Assembly (NCBI RefSeq): GCF_003651225.1 | Contig: NZ_RCDB01000001.1 | Location: 744,001 to 808,000, forward strand | Source of the DNA: Microbacterium telephonicum | GTDB taxonomy: Bacteria; Actinomycetota; Actinomycetes; Actinomycetales; Microbacteriaceae | Direction: 5' to 3' | Length of the DNA: 64,000 nt | Shown: positions 34,966 to 43,792 of the stretch, one piece after another | Numbering within the stretch: position 1 is the stretch's first letter | Layout: each line of letters starts with the position of its first letter | Position numbers and translations under genes: made by a program | The notes under the pieces: model-generated | What the model was told of the DNA's origin: nothing | The model's input: the letters and a program-made list of their open reading frames with translations, nothing else | Database searches by the model: none

Positions 34966-35061
34966 GTCCCGATGATAGTCACGCGGCCCGAGGCCGTTCG
35001 GAGGCGCCTCCCAGCAACGTGCACCATGCCGCTGCACCGCAGCCGGTGGAAGGATGGAGAC

Positions 35062-35898
35062 ATGGCGATCACCTCCCTGCCCCCCGTCGCGATCCTCGGA
35101 GCCGGTTCGATGGGAGGTGCGATCCTGCACGGCCTGGTGCGCTCGGGTGCCGCCTCCGACATCGTCGTCACCAACCGCACCGCCGCGAAGGCCGCCGACC
35201 TCGAGGCGCTCGGGGGCGTGCGCAGCCTCGCGCTGGAGAGCGACCCGGATGCCAACGTGACCGCCGCCGGTAGCGCCGACATCGTACTCATCGGCGTCAA
35301 GCCCGCGATGGTGCCCGACCTGCTGCGGGAGATCGCGCCGCACCTGCGTCCCGGCGCCGTCGTCGTGAGCCTCGCCGCCGGCGTCACGCTCGACACGTTC
35401 GCCTCGATCCTCGGTGAGGGGGTCGCCGTCGTCCGATCGATGCCCAACACCCCCGCCGTCGTCGGCAAGGCCGTCACGGGCCTCGCCGCCGGTGCCGCCG
35501 CATCCGCCGCCGACGTCGCAGTCGTGCGGAGCCTGTTCGAGACGTGCGGTGCCGTCATCGAGCTGCCCGAGTCGCAGATCGACGCCCTCTCGACGATCTC
35601 CGGTTCGGGACCCGCCTACGTCTTCCTGCTGATCGAAGAGCTGACCGAAGCCGCGCGCGGCAAGGGCTTCTCGGAGGTCGACGCACGCCTCATGGCCGAG
35701 CAGACCTTCATCGGCGCCGCCGCGCTGCTGGATGCGACGGGGGAGGACCCGGCCGAACTGCGGCGCCGGGTGACCAGCCCCAAGGGCACCACCGAGCGCG
35801 CGGTCGCCGTGCTGCAGGGCGCGAACCTCGACGGACTCTTCGCCGAGGCGACGGATGCCGCGCTGGCGCGCGCCCGCGAGCTCGCCAAGGGCGCCTGA
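35062..35898 (+). CDS. proC: Pyrroline-5-carboxylate reductase
   Basis: Final NAD(P)H-dependent step of proline synthesis, cytosolic. It has 278 residues. The Rossmann loop is AILGAGSMGGAI, followed by RSMPNTPAVVG and SGSGPAYVFLLIEEL in the C-terminal dimerization domain, with SPKGTT near the end. It starts at ATG 35062. The 18 bases before it (CGGTGGAAGGATGGAGAC) are identical to those before the glutaredoxin gene at 39136. Confidence 0.97.
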   Translation: MAITSLPPVAILGAGSMGGAILHGLVRSGAASDIVVTNRTAAKAADLEALGGVRSLALESDPDANVTAAGSADIVLIGVKPAMVPDLLREIAPHLRPGAVVVSLAAGVTLDTFASILGEGVAVVRSMPNTPAVVGKAVTGLAAGAAASAADVAVVRSLFETCGAVIELPESQIDALSTISGSGPAYVFLLIEELTEAARGKGFSEVDARLMAEQTFIGAAALLDATGEDPAELRRRVTSPKGTTERAVAVLQGANLDGLFAEATDAALARARELAKGA

Positions 35899-35929
35899 CC
35901 CCGCCGTCGCACTCCGCCCGCGACGCGCG

Positions 35930-36601
35930 TCAGCGGTCGAGCGACGCGAAGCGTTCGATGTCGGAGTTCGTGCCCGACACGATGATCAGGTCGTGGTTGG
36001 TGACGATCGTGTTCGCCTCGGCGTAGCGGAACGGCTTGCCGGGGCTCTTCACACCGACGACCGTCACGTTGTAGCGGGAGCGAACCCCCGACTCGTTGAG
36101 GCCGACGCCGCGGATGAACTTCGGCGGGTACATCTTGGCGAGCACGAAGTCGTCGTCGAAGCGGATGAAGTCCAGCATCCGACCGCTCACGAGGTGCGCG
36201 ACGCGCTCGCCGGCCTCCCGTTCGGGGTAGATCACGTGGTTGGCGCCGACGCGGGCGAGGATCTTGCCGTGCGACTGCGAGACCGCCTTCGCCCAGATCT
36301 GCGGCACCTTGAGGTCGACGAGGTTCGCGGTGATGAGCACGGACGCCTCGATCGAGGAGCCGACCGCGACGACGGCGACCTGGAAGTCCTGCGCGCCGAT
36401 CTGCTTCAGCGCCTCGATGTTGCGCGCATCGGCCTGCACGGCGTGGGTGACCCGCTCCGACCACTTCTGCACGAGGTCCAGGCTCTCGTCGATCGCGAGC
36501 ACCTCGCGGTCGAGGCGATCGAGCTCGCCGGCGCATGCGGCGCCGAAGCGTCCGAGGCCGATCACGAGGACGGGCGCGTCGCCGCGCAGCTGCTCAACCA
36601 A
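35930..36601 (-). CDS. TrkA/KtrA potassium-uptake regulatory subunit
   Basis: Cytosolic gating ring subunit of 223 residues. An RCK_N Rossmann domain with VLVIGLGRFG near residue 11 is followed by an RCK_C domain from about 140. It regulates the TrkH/KtrB-like channel encoded immediately upstream. The start codon is TTG 36601, which overlaps the channel stop by 8 bp; the coupling explains the weak start codon. A slightly later start is possible but would trim residues before the Rossmann strand. Confidence 0.9.
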   Translation of the reverse strand: MVEQLRGDAPVLVIGLGRFGAACAGELDRLDREVLAIDESLDLVQKWSERVTHAVQADARNIEALKQIGAQDFQVAVVAVGSSIEASVLITANLVDLKVPQIWAKAVSQSHGKILARVGANHVIYPEREAGERVAHLVSGRMLDFIRFDDDFVLAKMYPPKFIRGVGLNESGVRSRYNVTVVGVKSPGKPFRYAEANTIVTNHDLIIVSGTNSDIERFASLDR

Positions 36602-38036
36602 CGATGGGCCTCTCGACGGGCAGCGAATAGTGCTGCGAACGGCTCGTCGCGGCCACCGCCGCGGCGAGAGTCACTGTACCAACGCGGCCCATGAACATCG
36701 TGGCCGCCATGATGTAGACGCCGAGGTCGGGCAGTTCGGCGGTGAGTCCCGTCGACAGGCCGACGGTGCCGAATCCGGAGATGACGTCGAAGAGCACGTC
36801 GATGACGGGCGCTTTCGTGATCTGGGCGATCGCGATCGTCGAGATCGCGACGATCGTCGACCCCCACGCGACGACCGACAGTGCGACCCGCTGCACGTCG
36901 CTGGGGATGCGGCGGCGGAAAGCCTGCACGCTCGGACGGCCCTTCGCCTCCGACCACACCGCGAGGGCGAGCACCGCGAGGGTGGTCACCTTGATGCCGC
37001 CGGCGGTGGATGCCGAGCCGCCGCCGACGAACATCAGCATGCTGCCCACGATGAGCGACGAGCCGTGCATGTCGCCGATGTCGACGACCGAGAAGCCGCC
37101 GGACCGGGTCATCGCGGAGAGGAAGAAGGCCTGGAAGGTCGTGTCCCAGGCATCCATGCTGCCGAAGGTCTTCGGGTTGTCGTATTCGAGCAGCAGGAAG
37201 ACCCCGGCGCCGACGAAGAACAGGATCATCGTCGTGATGAGGGTGAGCTTGGCGTGCAGGGTCCACCGCCGTACATGCCAGTGGTGCCGCCACAGCGCGA
37301 AGATCACCGGGAAGCCGATCGACCCGAGGAAGACGCCCGTCATGAGCACCGTCAGCATCATGTAGTCCTGCGCGAACGGCTCGAGGCCGCCGGCGTTCGG
37401 GGTGAAGCCCGTGTTCGTGAACGACATGGCCGCGTAGTACGGCGCCTCCCACGCGGCAGTGAGCGGATGCACGCCCCCCAGCAGGAGGGAGGGGTAGAGC
37501 AGGACGGCCAGCACGGCCTCGATGACGAGGGTGGAGAGGGCGACGGTCGACAGCAGCTGGCCGACCTCGCCGAGGCGCACGGTCTGGCCCTCGTTGACAG
37601 GCCCGCCGTGCGCGCGCATCGGATTGGAATCTCCCGCGGCGATGAGTTTGGCGCGCAGTCCGAGCCGCTTGGAGATGACCAGGCCCAGGATGGATGCCAG
37701 GGTCAGCACGCCCATCGCGCCCACATTCACCCCGAGGTACACGAAGACGTGGCCGAGCGGCGACCAGTGCGTGGCCATGTCGACGGTGGCCAGCCCCGTG
37801 ACGCAGATCGTCGAGACAGCGGTGAAGAGGGCATCGGCCAGCGGTGTGACCTGCCCGTCGGCGGCCGCCGCCGGCAGCGAGAACAGGCCGGTGAACAGCA
37901 GGATCAGCGACGAGAAGACGAGCACGGCGAACCGTGACGGGGACGACGTCGTCAGCTCGCGGAACCCATGGAGGAAGCGTCGGAGACCTGTTGCCAGATC
38001 GGCGCGCATGCGACCGACGACGGACTCACCCGTCAT
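36594..38036 (-). CDS. TrkH/KtrB-family potassium channel subunit
   Basis: Membrane pore of a K+ uptake system, 480 residues, with the four M1-P-M2 repeats of the Trk/Ktr/HKT superfamily. Filter-region segments with glycine include VSTICVTGLATVDM, SFTNTGFTPNAGG, MTRSGGFSVVDIG and SGFGTVGLSTGL. It starts at ATG 38036. It forms an operon with the RCK subunit through an 8-bp overlap. No c-di-AMP riboswitch is visible in the 70 bp upstream. Confidence 0.94.
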   Translation of the reverse strand: MTGESVVGRMRADLATGLRRFLHGFRELTTSSPSRFAVLVFSSLILLFTGLFSLPAAAADGQVTPLADALFTAVSTICVTGLATVDMATHWSPLGHVFVYLGVNVGAMGVLTLASILGLVISKRLGLRAKLIAAGDSNPMRAHGGPVNEGQTVRLGEVGQLLSTVALSTLVIEAVLAVLLYPSLLLGGVHPLTAAWEAPYYAAMSFTNTGFTPNAGGLEPFAQDYMMLTVLMTGVFLGSIGFPVIFALWRHHWHVRRWTLHAKLTLITTMILFFVGAGVFLLLEYDNPKTFGSMDAWDTTFQAFFLSAMTRSGGFSVVDIGDMHGSSLIVGSMLMFVGGGSASTAGGIKVTTLAVLALAVWSEAKGRPSVQAFRRRIPSDVQRVALSVVAWGSTIVAISTIAIAQITKAPVIDVLFDVISGFGTVGLSTGLTAELPDLGVYIMAATMFMGRVGTVTLAAAVAATSRSQHYSLPVERPIVG

Positions 38037-38106
38037 ATGCCGCGCCCCTTCCGCCGTCCGGACCCTGTCATGGTACTCCGGCCGCAGAGCGGGCTACCCT
38101 ATGGGC

Positions 38107-38508
38107 ATGGCGGACATCTTCGACGTGATCGCCGACGGCACCCGTCGGGACATCCTGCAGCTGCTGCGCGAGCACGGCGACAGCTCCCGCGGCGGGACGA
38201 GCGTGTCGCAGATCGTCTCGGAGCTGGGGATCAGCCAGCCCACCGTCTCGAAGCACCTCAAGGTGCTGCGTGACGCCGAGCTCGTCTCGGTGCGCGAAGA
38301 GGGGCAGCACCGCTACTACAGCGTGTCGCCCGCGCCCCTGGACGTCGTCGACGACTGGCTCGTGCCGTTCCTGGTGACGGACGACGATATGCCCGCCACG
38401 GCATCCCTCCCGCAGTCCGCCGCGCAGGCGGCCGAACTCGTCGGCCGCGCCGCCGCCTCCACGAAGCACGCGTTCGAGAGCGTCTTGAAGAAGATCCCCG
38501 GCCGCTGA
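38107..38508 (+). CDS. ArsR-family helix-turn-helix regulator
   Basis: A 133-residue DNA-binding protein. The winged HTH covers about residues 5-85: DIFDVIADGTRRDILQLL, SQIVSELGISQPTVSKHLKV and GQHRYYSVSP. No metal-binding ELCVCDL motif is present, so it does not look like a metal sensor. The tail is alanine/lysine rich. I chose ATG 38107 because TACCCT ends six bases before it; ATG 38101 would add MG. It diverges from the potassium-uptake operon. Confidence 0.9.
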   Translation: MADIFDVIADGTRRDILQLLREHGDSSRGGTSVSQIVSELGISQPTVSKHLKVLRDAELVSVREEGQHRYYSVSPAPLDVVDDWLVPFLVTDDDMPATASLPQSAAQAAELVGRAAASTKHAFESVLKKIPGR

Positions 38509-38521
38509 CGCGCGGCATCGC

Positions 38522-38541
38522 GACGTGAGTGCACCCACGTC
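38522..38541. promoter_or_regulatory. Twenty-bp palindrome upstream of the BldC-like gene
   Basis: GACGTG-A-GTGCAC-C-CACGTC, symmetrical apart from one mismatched pair, lies 13 bp after the ArsR stop and about 35 bp before the predicted promoter. It could be an operator or the terminator stem of the arsR transcript. The sequence alone cannot decide. Confidence 0.4.
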
Positions 38542-38575
38542 GCATGAGTAAGAGTTTTCACATCGCTCTCATAGG

Positions 38576-38605
38576 TTTACACGCGTCGCATCCAGCCAAT
38601 ATGCT
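38576..38605 (+). promoter_or_regulatory. Sigma-70-like promoter for the BldC-like gene
   Basis: TTTACA at 38576-38581 and TATGCT at 38600-38605 are separated by 18 bp in the most AT-rich patch of the window. The start codon lies about 58 bp downstream, leaving room for a leader with AGGGGG before ATG 38664. Confidence 0.6.
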
Positions 38606-38663
38606 GTGCGACAGCGCAATCACCGGGCACGAGGCATCCGGTGTCGATCGAGGGGGCAGACGA

Positions 38664-38855
38664 ATGTCGGAACTGGCTGACGTGCGTTTCCTCACGGTGG
38701 CCGAGGTCGCCGATCTCATGCGCGTCTCCAAGATGACGGTGTACCGCCTGGTGCACTCCGGCGAACTGCCGGCGGTGCGCTTCGGGCGCAGCTATCGCGT
38801 CCCCGAGACGGCGGTCACAGCGGCCCTGCAGCGGCCGATCGCCGACGTCGGCTAG
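38664..38855 (+). CDS. BldC-like MerR/excisionase-type DNA-binding protein
   Basis: A 63-residue helix-turn-helix protein, essentially one winged DNA-binding domain: FLTVAEVADLMRVSKMTVYR, then LVHSGELPAVRFGRSYRVPE. It closely resembles the Streptomyces developmental regulator BldC and is widespread in non-developing actinobacteria. The gene for bS22 follows 82 bp downstream, an arrangement I recall as conserved in actinobacteria. It has a recognizable promoter and ribosome-binding site. Targets here are unknown. Confidence 0.88.
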   Translation: MSELADVRFLTVAEVADLMRVSKMTVYRLVHSGELPAVRFGRSYRVPETAVTAALQRPIADVG

Positions 38856-38937
38856 ACTGTTCCGAGGCATTTTTCCGATTTGCCCGTTCCCGGGTGCGTC
38901 ATTTCCGCATCCAGACCCCTGACGAGTGAGGTTTTCC

Positions 38938-39036
38938 GTGGGTTCTGTCATCAAGAAGCGCCGCAAGCGCATGGCGAAGAAGAAGCACCGCAAGCTGCTT
39001 CGCAAGACTCGCCACCAGCGCCGCAACAAGAAGTAA
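38938..39036 (+). CDS. Ribosomal protein bS22 (AURKAIP1/COX24 domain)
   Basis: A 32-residue, extremely basic protein starting VGSVIKKRRKRMAKKKHRK and ending QRRNKK. It matches the actinobacterial short protein seen in mycobacterial 30S subunits as bS22. It is too short to be found by length-filtered gene calling. GTG 38938 is supported by GTGAGG nine bases upstream. It is followed by a clear terminator hairpin at 39052-39077. Confidence 0.9.
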   Translation: MGSVIKKRRKRMAKKKHRKLLRKTRHQRRNKK

Positions 39037-39051
39037 GCGGCTCCGACACCG

Positions 39052-39077
39052 AGCGCCTGTCCCGAGGGACGGGCGCT
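39052..39077 (+). terminator. Rho-independent-type terminator after bS22
   Basis: Stem AGCGCCTGTCCC with GGGACGGGCGCT (one G-T pair), loop GAG-like, followed by TCGTGTTTC. It begins 16 bp after the bS22 stop and is the best terminator in the window. Confidence 0.8.
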
Positions 39078-39135
39078 TCGTGTTTCCCGGCGCTCGAGCG
39101 CGACCCGCCCCCCAGGGCGGTGGAAGGATGGAGAC

Positions 39136-39393
39136 GTGACGACCGTGACGATCATCTCCAAGCCCGATTGCCACCTGTGCGACGTCGCTCGCGAGGTCGT
39201 CGAGACGGTCGTCGTCGACTTGCCCGACGACGCCGTCGCCGTCGAGGAGCTCTCGATCCTCGACGATCCGGAGCTCTACGCGCAGTGGTGGGAGAAGATC
39301 CCTGTGGTGCTCATCGACGGCCGACTGCACGGACACTGGCGCGTCTCGCCCGAGCGGCTGCGGGCCGCCCTCACCGAACAGGAGAACCGATGA
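39136..39393 (+). CDS. Glutaredoxin-family (DUF836) thiol protein
   Basis: An 85-residue thioredoxin-fold protein with active-site CHLC (C12, C15) after ISKPD, a cis-proline in KIPVVLIDG and the end HWRVSPERLRAALTE. It probably acts as a cytosolic disulfide reductant. GTG 39136 is preceded by the same 18 bases as proC. It overlaps the next gene by four bases. Confidence 0.9.
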   Translation: MTTVTIISKPDCHLCDVAREVVETVVVDLPDDAVAVEELSILDDPELYAQWWEKIPVVLIDGRLHGHWRVSPERLRAALTEQENR

Positions 39394-39692
39394 GCCTTCG
39401 ACACGTCGTCGCCTTCCGCATGGCCGCCGCCGACGCCGACACCCGCGCGGCCCACGCCGCGGATGCCGCCGCACGGCTCAACGGCCTGCGGGGCGTCGTG
39501 CCGAGCCTGCGCGCCATGACCGCCGGCGCCAACACGCTGTTCCCCGCGCAGAACTGGGACCTCGTGCTGGTGGCCGACTTCGACGATGCGGAGGGCCTCG
39601 CCGCCTACGCCGTGCACCCCGAGCACGAAGAGGTCGCCGCCTTCATCGGCTCGGTGCGCTCCGACCGCGTCGCCGTCGACTTCGAAATCTGA
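39390..39692 (+). CDS. Dabb-family (stress-responsive A/B barrel) protein
   Basis: A 100-residue dimeric alpha-beta barrel protein. It opens LRHVVAFRM and ends with YAVHPEHEEVAAFI and VAVDFEI, the standard Dabb pattern. No reaction is known. It is coupled to the glutaredoxin gene by an ATGA overlap and converges with the ABC ATPase gene, four bases away. Confidence 0.9.
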   Translation: MSLRHVVAFRMAAADADTRAAHAADAAARLNGLRGVVPSLRAMTAGANTLFPAQNWDLVLVADFDDAEGLAAYAVHPEHEEVAAFIGSVRSDRVAVDFEI

Positions 39693-39696
39693 CCCC

Positions 39697-40794
39697 TCAG
39701 GCCCGCGTGCGCACCGTGACGGGCTGAGCGCGCAACGACACCTCGACGCGATCGCCGTACTCGACCCGCGCGTGCGCATCATGCTGCAGCTGCACGAGCG
39801 CGCCGTCCTCGGTGCGCACGAGGGTGCGACGGAAGCTCCCGAGGAAGGTGCTCTCCTCGACGATCCCCGGTACGGCGCCTTCGCCGCCGAAGCGCACGTT
39901 CTCGGGGCGCACGAGCACGTCCACCGCGCCGGCGGGGGCGTCGCCCTGCACGGGGAGAGTCGTGCCCCACACCCGCACCAGATCGCCGACCACCGTGCCC
40001 GGGATGACGCTCGAGATCCCGACGAACGCCGCGACGCGCGGTGTGGCCGGTGCGAGGTAGAGCGCCTCCGGCGTGCCGATCTGCTCGATCCGGCCGGCGT
40101 CCATCACGGCGATCCGGTCGGAGACCGCGAGGGCCTCCTCCTGGTCGTGCGTGACGAAGACGGTGGTCATCCCGAGGCGCAGCTGGATACGCCGGATCTC
40201 GTCGCGCAGCTGGACGCGGACCTTCGCGTCGAGCGCCGACAGCGGCTCATCCAGGAGCAGGACGCGGGGCTCGGTGACGAGCGCCCGCGCCAGGGCGACA
40301 CGCTGCTGCTGACCGCCGGAGAGCTGGTGGGGGTAGCGGTCCGCGAGATGCCCGAGGCCGACGAGGTCGAGGCCGTCTCCGGAGCGACGGCGGGCCGCGC
40401 TCGCGGCGACGCCACGGCGCCGGAGCCCGAAGGCGACGTTGTCGAGCACCCGCAGGTGCGGGAACAGCGAGTAGGCCTGGAAGACCATGCCGATGTCGCG
40501 CTTGTCCGTGGGCACCCGCGAGACATCGACGCCGCCGAACGCCACGACGCCGGCGGTGGCGTGCTCGAGACCCGCGAGCACGCGGAGGGCGGTCGTCTTC
40601 CCGCAGCCGGACGGGCCGAGGAGCGACACGAACTCGCCGGGGGCGACATCCAGGTCGACGCCGTGGAGGACGCGCGTGGCGCCGAACTCCTTGACGACGG
40701 CCCGCAGCTCGACGCGCGTGCCGGCTCCGGCGTCGGCCAGCAGCTGGTTGTCGGCGGTGCGCGGCAGCGGCTGCGGCACGGATGCGGTGGTCAT
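39697..40794 (-). CDS. ABC importer ATPase (PotA/FbpC type)
   Basis: A 365-residue ATPase with Walker A GPSGCGKTT at 60-68, signature LSGGQQQR, Walker B LLLDEPLSALD, switch VTHDQEEAL and a C-terminal TOBE-like domain (VLVRPENVRFGG). The CysA/PotA/FbpC subgroup transports Fe3+, polyamines, thiamine or sulfate. Last of four coupled genes (42526-43656 down to here). An N-terminal extension of about 25 residues precedes the domain. Confidence 0.93.
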   Translation of the reverse strand: MTTASVPQPLPRTADNQLLADAGAGTRVELRAVVKEFGATRVLHGVDLDVAPGEFVSLLGPSGCGKTTALRVLAGLEHATAGVVAFGGVDVSRVPTDKRDIGMVFQAYSLFPHLRVLDNVAFGLRRRGVAASAARRRSGDGLDLVGLGHLADRYPHQLSGGQQQRVALARALVTEPRVLLLDEPLSALDAKVRVQLRDEIRRIQLRLGMTTVFVTHDQEEALAVSDRIAVMDAGRIEQIGTPEALYLAPATPRVAAFVGISSVIPGTVVGDLVRVWGTTLPVQGDAPAGAVDVLVRPENVRFGGEGAVPGIVEESTFLGSFRRTLVRTEDGALVQLQHDAHARVEYGDRVEVSLRAQPVTVRTRA

Positions 40795-41591
40795 GTGGTC
40801 TTCCTTCCGAGGCCGACGCGACCCGCGCGACCGATGATGAGCAGCAGGACGAACGCGAAGGCGAGCGCGAGCAGCGTGAAGATCGCGGACGCCCAGGCGT
40901 CCTGCTTGTTGATGACGACGAGCCCCGTCTGCAGCACCTGACGGTTCAGCAGCGAGGCGATCGTGAACTCCCCGAGCACCACCGCGACCGAGATGAGAGA
41001 CGCGGCCAGCAGACCCGGGCGGAGGTTCGGCACGATGACCCGCAGCAGCACCGTGAACCATCCCGCCCCGAGCGTGCGGGCGGCTTCGGACAGCGTGCGC
41101 AGGTCGACCGCGTCGATCGACGCCTGGATGGAGCGGTACGCGAACGGCAGGACGAGGACGCCGTACGCGAACGCGAGCGTCCACGCGCCGGTGCCGACCG
41201 TGCGGCCGATCTGCAGGTAGATCGGCGCGAGCCCGACCACGAGGACGATCGCGGGGATCGTGAGCGGCAGCAGCGCGATGAACTCGAACGCACGGCGCAG
41301 CCGGGGGAACCGCAGCGACACGAGGACCATCGTGGGGGCGAACAGCACCAGGACGATCACGACGGTCACCGCCGCCAGGACGAGCGAGTTGGCGAGGCCT
41401 GTCCACACCGGTGCGTAACGGGCGGCCAGGGCGGGATCGAAGATCGCCGCCCAGCGGTCGAGGGTGAGGCCCCCGTCCGGGGTGCGGACCGTGTAGAGCA
41501 CGGTCGAGAGGAACGGGACGGCGAAGACCACGCCGACGAGGATGCCGATGCCCCAGCGCACCGCCGGGGAGGGGGACAGCACGCTTCTCAT
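40791..41591 (-). CDS. ABC importer permease, second subunit
   Basis: A 266-residue membrane subunit with about six helices. The cytoplasmic EAA-type loop is SEAARTLGAGWFTVLLRVIVP near residue 170. It pairs with the permease encoded upstream. ATGA overlaps at both ends (41591/41588 and 40794/40791) show strict operon coupling. Confidence 0.93.
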   Translation of the reverse strand: MRSVLSPSPAVRWGIGILVGVVFAVPFLSTVLYTVRTPDGGLTLDRWAAIFDPALAARYAPVWTGLANSLVLAAVTVVIVLVLFAPTMVLVSLRFPRLRRAFEFIALLPLTIPAIVLVVGLAPIYLQIGRTVGTGAWTLAFAYGVLVLPFAYRSIQASIDAVDLRTLSEAARTLGAGWFTVLLRVIVPNLRPGLLAASLISVAVVLGEFTIASLLNRQVLQTGLVVINKQDAWASAIFTLLALAFAFVLLLIIGRAGRVGLGRKTT

Positions 41592-42529
41592 GACTGCCAC
41601 CGCGCGGCCCGGCGCTGGATCGCGGAGTACGCGGTCATCACGGCGGCGACGACCACGATCATGCCGAGGGCGAGCGCCCCCGCGAGGTTCTCGCGACCGA
41701 GGAGCGTCTCGCTGGTGAGTGCCGTGCGGATCTGCAGCGGGACGATCTGCGAGCCCTGGCTCGCGAGCGCGGCGGCGGTCGCGTACGACGAGAACGAATT
41801 CGCGAACAGCAGCAGGAAGCTCGCGAGGAACGACGGGGCGAGCACCGGGACGCCGATGTGCGGCCAGAAGCCCAAGCGCGTACCGCCGAGCGTGAGGTGC
41901 GCCTCCGCCCACTGCGGCTTGAGTGCGGACAGCGCCGGCATGAAGGTGAGGATCATGAGGGGGACCTGGAACACGATGTAGGCGGGGATGAGGCCGGGCA
42001 GGCCGTAGATCCAGGCGCCGCCCGCGAAGATGTCCCATCCGAGCGTCTCGCGCAGGATGCCGGTGACGACGCCCTGCGTGCCGATGGTCGCGATGAGGAC
42101 GAACGCCAGCATGACGCCGCCGAACTGGGCGAGCACGCCGCTCGCGGCATCCACGCCGGTGCGGACGACGCCGGTCTCGGGCAGTCCCAGGAGAGCGAGA
42201 CAGACGAGGGCGCCGACCACCGCACCGATCGCGGCGGTCAGCAGCGACACCCAGGTGGAGTTCCAGAACGTGGCGAGGATGACGGGGTCGACCAGTCCGG
42301 CGAGGTTCTCGCCCGTCACGGCGCCGTCGCCGTCGAAGAGCCCGGTCAGGAGGGTGAGCACCGTCGGCAGGATGAGGAAGGCCGCCAGGTACGCCGCGAA
42401 CGGCAGCAGGCCGAGCCAGGCCCAGTCGGGGCGGCGCGCACCTCGCGGCGCCGGAGCGGAGGGCTCCGGCGCCGCGAGGACGACGGGTCGGTCCGTCGCC
42501 GGACCGACCCCTGGGTCGAGAAGGGTCAC
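41588..42529 (-). CDS. ABC importer permease, first subunit
   Basis: A 313-residue membrane subunit with a 35-residue Ala/Pro-rich cytoplasmic N-terminus and six helices. The EAA loop appears as AEAHLTLGGTRLGFWPHIGVP near residue 215. The GTG at 42529 overlaps the stop of the binding-protein gene. PotB/FbpB-like; the substrate is unknown. Confidence 0.92.
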   Translation of the reverse strand: MTLLDPGVGPATDRPVVLAAPEPSAPAPRGARRPDWAWLGLLPFAAYLAAFLILPTVLTLLTGLFDGDGAVTGENLAGLVDPVILATFWNSTWVSLLTAAIGAVVGALVCLALLGLPETGVVRTGVDAASGVLAQFGGVMLAFVLIATIGTQGVVTGILRETLGWDIFAGGAWIYGLPGLIPAYIVFQVPLMILTFMPALSALKPQWAEAHLTLGGTRLGFWPHIGVPVLAPSFLASFLLLFANSFSSYATAAALASQGSQIVPLQIRTALTSETLLGRENLAGALALGMIVVVAAVMTAYSAIQRRAARWQS

Positions 42530-43656
42530 TGGACCGCGGCGGCCCAGTTCGTGCCGAGCAGCTCGCCCGCAGCGGTGGACTGCGCCTCGGTGGGGACGAC
42601 GGTCTCGGCCGGCGCCTCCGGCAGCGCCGCGGCGAGCTCCTCGTCGATCGTGCCCGCCGCGATCATCGCCTCCATCCGCACGGGGCGCGCCCCGCCCTTC
42701 AGCCACAGGTTCTGCACCTCGTCGCTGTAGAGGAACTCCTGCCACAGCCGTGCGGCGGCGGGGTGCGGCGCGTCGATGTTGATCGCCTGGTTGTAGTAGC
42801 CCGCGTAGCCGACGCCGGGGAAGACGACGGTCTCCCAGGTGGGGACGCTCGACGCGTGCGCGGCGTTGAGGTAGTCCCAGTCGAACACCACCGGGGTCTC
42901 GCCCGAGGCGACGGTGGCGCTCGTGACGTCGAGCTTCAGCATGTTGCCGGCGGAGTTCAGCTCGCTGAAGAAGTCGATGCCGGGCTGGAAGTCGTCGAGC
43001 GTGCCGTCCGACTGCACGGTCGCGAGGCCGACCGCGGCGAAGGCGGCGCCCGCCTGGGTCGGGTCGCCGTTGATGGCCACCGCTCCGCGGTAGGCGTCGC
43101 CGAGCAGGTCGTCGAGGGACTCCGGGGCGTCGAACTTCGCGGAGTCGTATCCGACCGACATGTACCCGCCGTAGTCTCCGACGAACAGGCCGCTCGGCTC
43201 CTTGAGCGCGTCGGGGATGTCGTCCCACGTCTGCACCTGGTAGGGGGCGAAGTGCTCGGTGTTCTGCAGCGCGACCGTGAGGCCGAGGTCGAAGACGTCC
43301 GGCGCGGTGTCCAGACCCTTGTTGGTCTCCGCGGCCTGGATCTCCTCGGCGCTGGACACGTCGGGCGACTGCTCGTTGATGGTGATCTCGGGGTAGCGCT
43401 CGGCGAACAGATCGAGGATCTCGCCGTAGTTGGCCCAGTCGCGCGGGAGCGCGATCACGTTGAGCTGGCCCTCGGCCTTGGCCGCGGTCTCGAGGTCGGC
43501 GAACGAGCCGAAGGCGTCGACGCTCGTCGCGGTGGCGGCGACGCCGGCGGCGTCATCGGCCTCTACGGCGTTGCCGGCGCAGGCCGACAGAGCGAGGGCG
43601 GCGGCGGTCGTCAGTGCGACGATGGCCGCGCCGCGGCGCGCGAAGGAACGGTGCAT
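42526..43656 (-). CDS. ABC importer substrate-binding lipoprotein
   Basis: A 376-residue extracytoplasmic receptor. Signal peptide with lipobox LALSAC, lipidated C26, then a type 2 periplasmic-binding fold (GQLNVIALPRDWANYGEILD; DYGGYMSVGYDSAKF). The fold fits Fe3+, polyamine or thiamine receptors. No iron box, TPP riboswitch or other regulator site is visible in the 136 bp upstream, so the substrate stays open. It starts at ATG 43656; longer frames lack a signal peptide. Confidence 0.9.
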   Translation of the reverse strand: MHRSFARRGAAIVALTTAAALALSACAGNAVEADDAAGVAATATSVDAFGSFADLETAAKAEGQLNVIALPRDWANYGEILDLFAERYPEITINEQSPDVSSAEEIQAAETNKGLDTAPDVFDLGLTVALQNTEHFAPYQVQTWDDIPDALKEPSGLFVGDYGGYMSVGYDSAKFDAPESLDDLLGDAYRGAVAINGDPTQAGAAFAAVGLATVQSDGTLDDFQPGIDFFSELNSAGNMLKLDVTSATVASGETPVVFDWDYLNAAHASSVPTWETVVFPGVGYAGYYNQAINIDAPHPAAARLWQEFLYSDEVQNLWLKGGARPVRMEAMIAAGTIDEELAAALPEAPAETVVPTEAQSTAAGELLGTNWAAAVQ

Positions 43657-43792
43657 GGGGGTCCTCTCGGGTGAAGACAGCGCGCGTGAGCGCGCCGTTG
43701 CAGGATGCGAAAGGAACCTATGGTCGCCCGGTGGCCGCGCCGGTGCCCGCGGGTGAACGCCGGATGACGCGGCCGTGAAGGGCCCGCGAGCG

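Noticed and set aside
37950..38106. c-di-AMP (ydaO-type) riboswitch before the potassium-uptake operon
   Set aside because: The 70-bp leader is too short and shows none of the conserved riboswitch segments.
42526..43792. Thiamine or iron specificity for the second ABC importer
   Set aside because: No TPP riboswitch or iron box is visible upstream, and receptor motifs do not separate Fe3+, polyamine and thiamine groups by eye.
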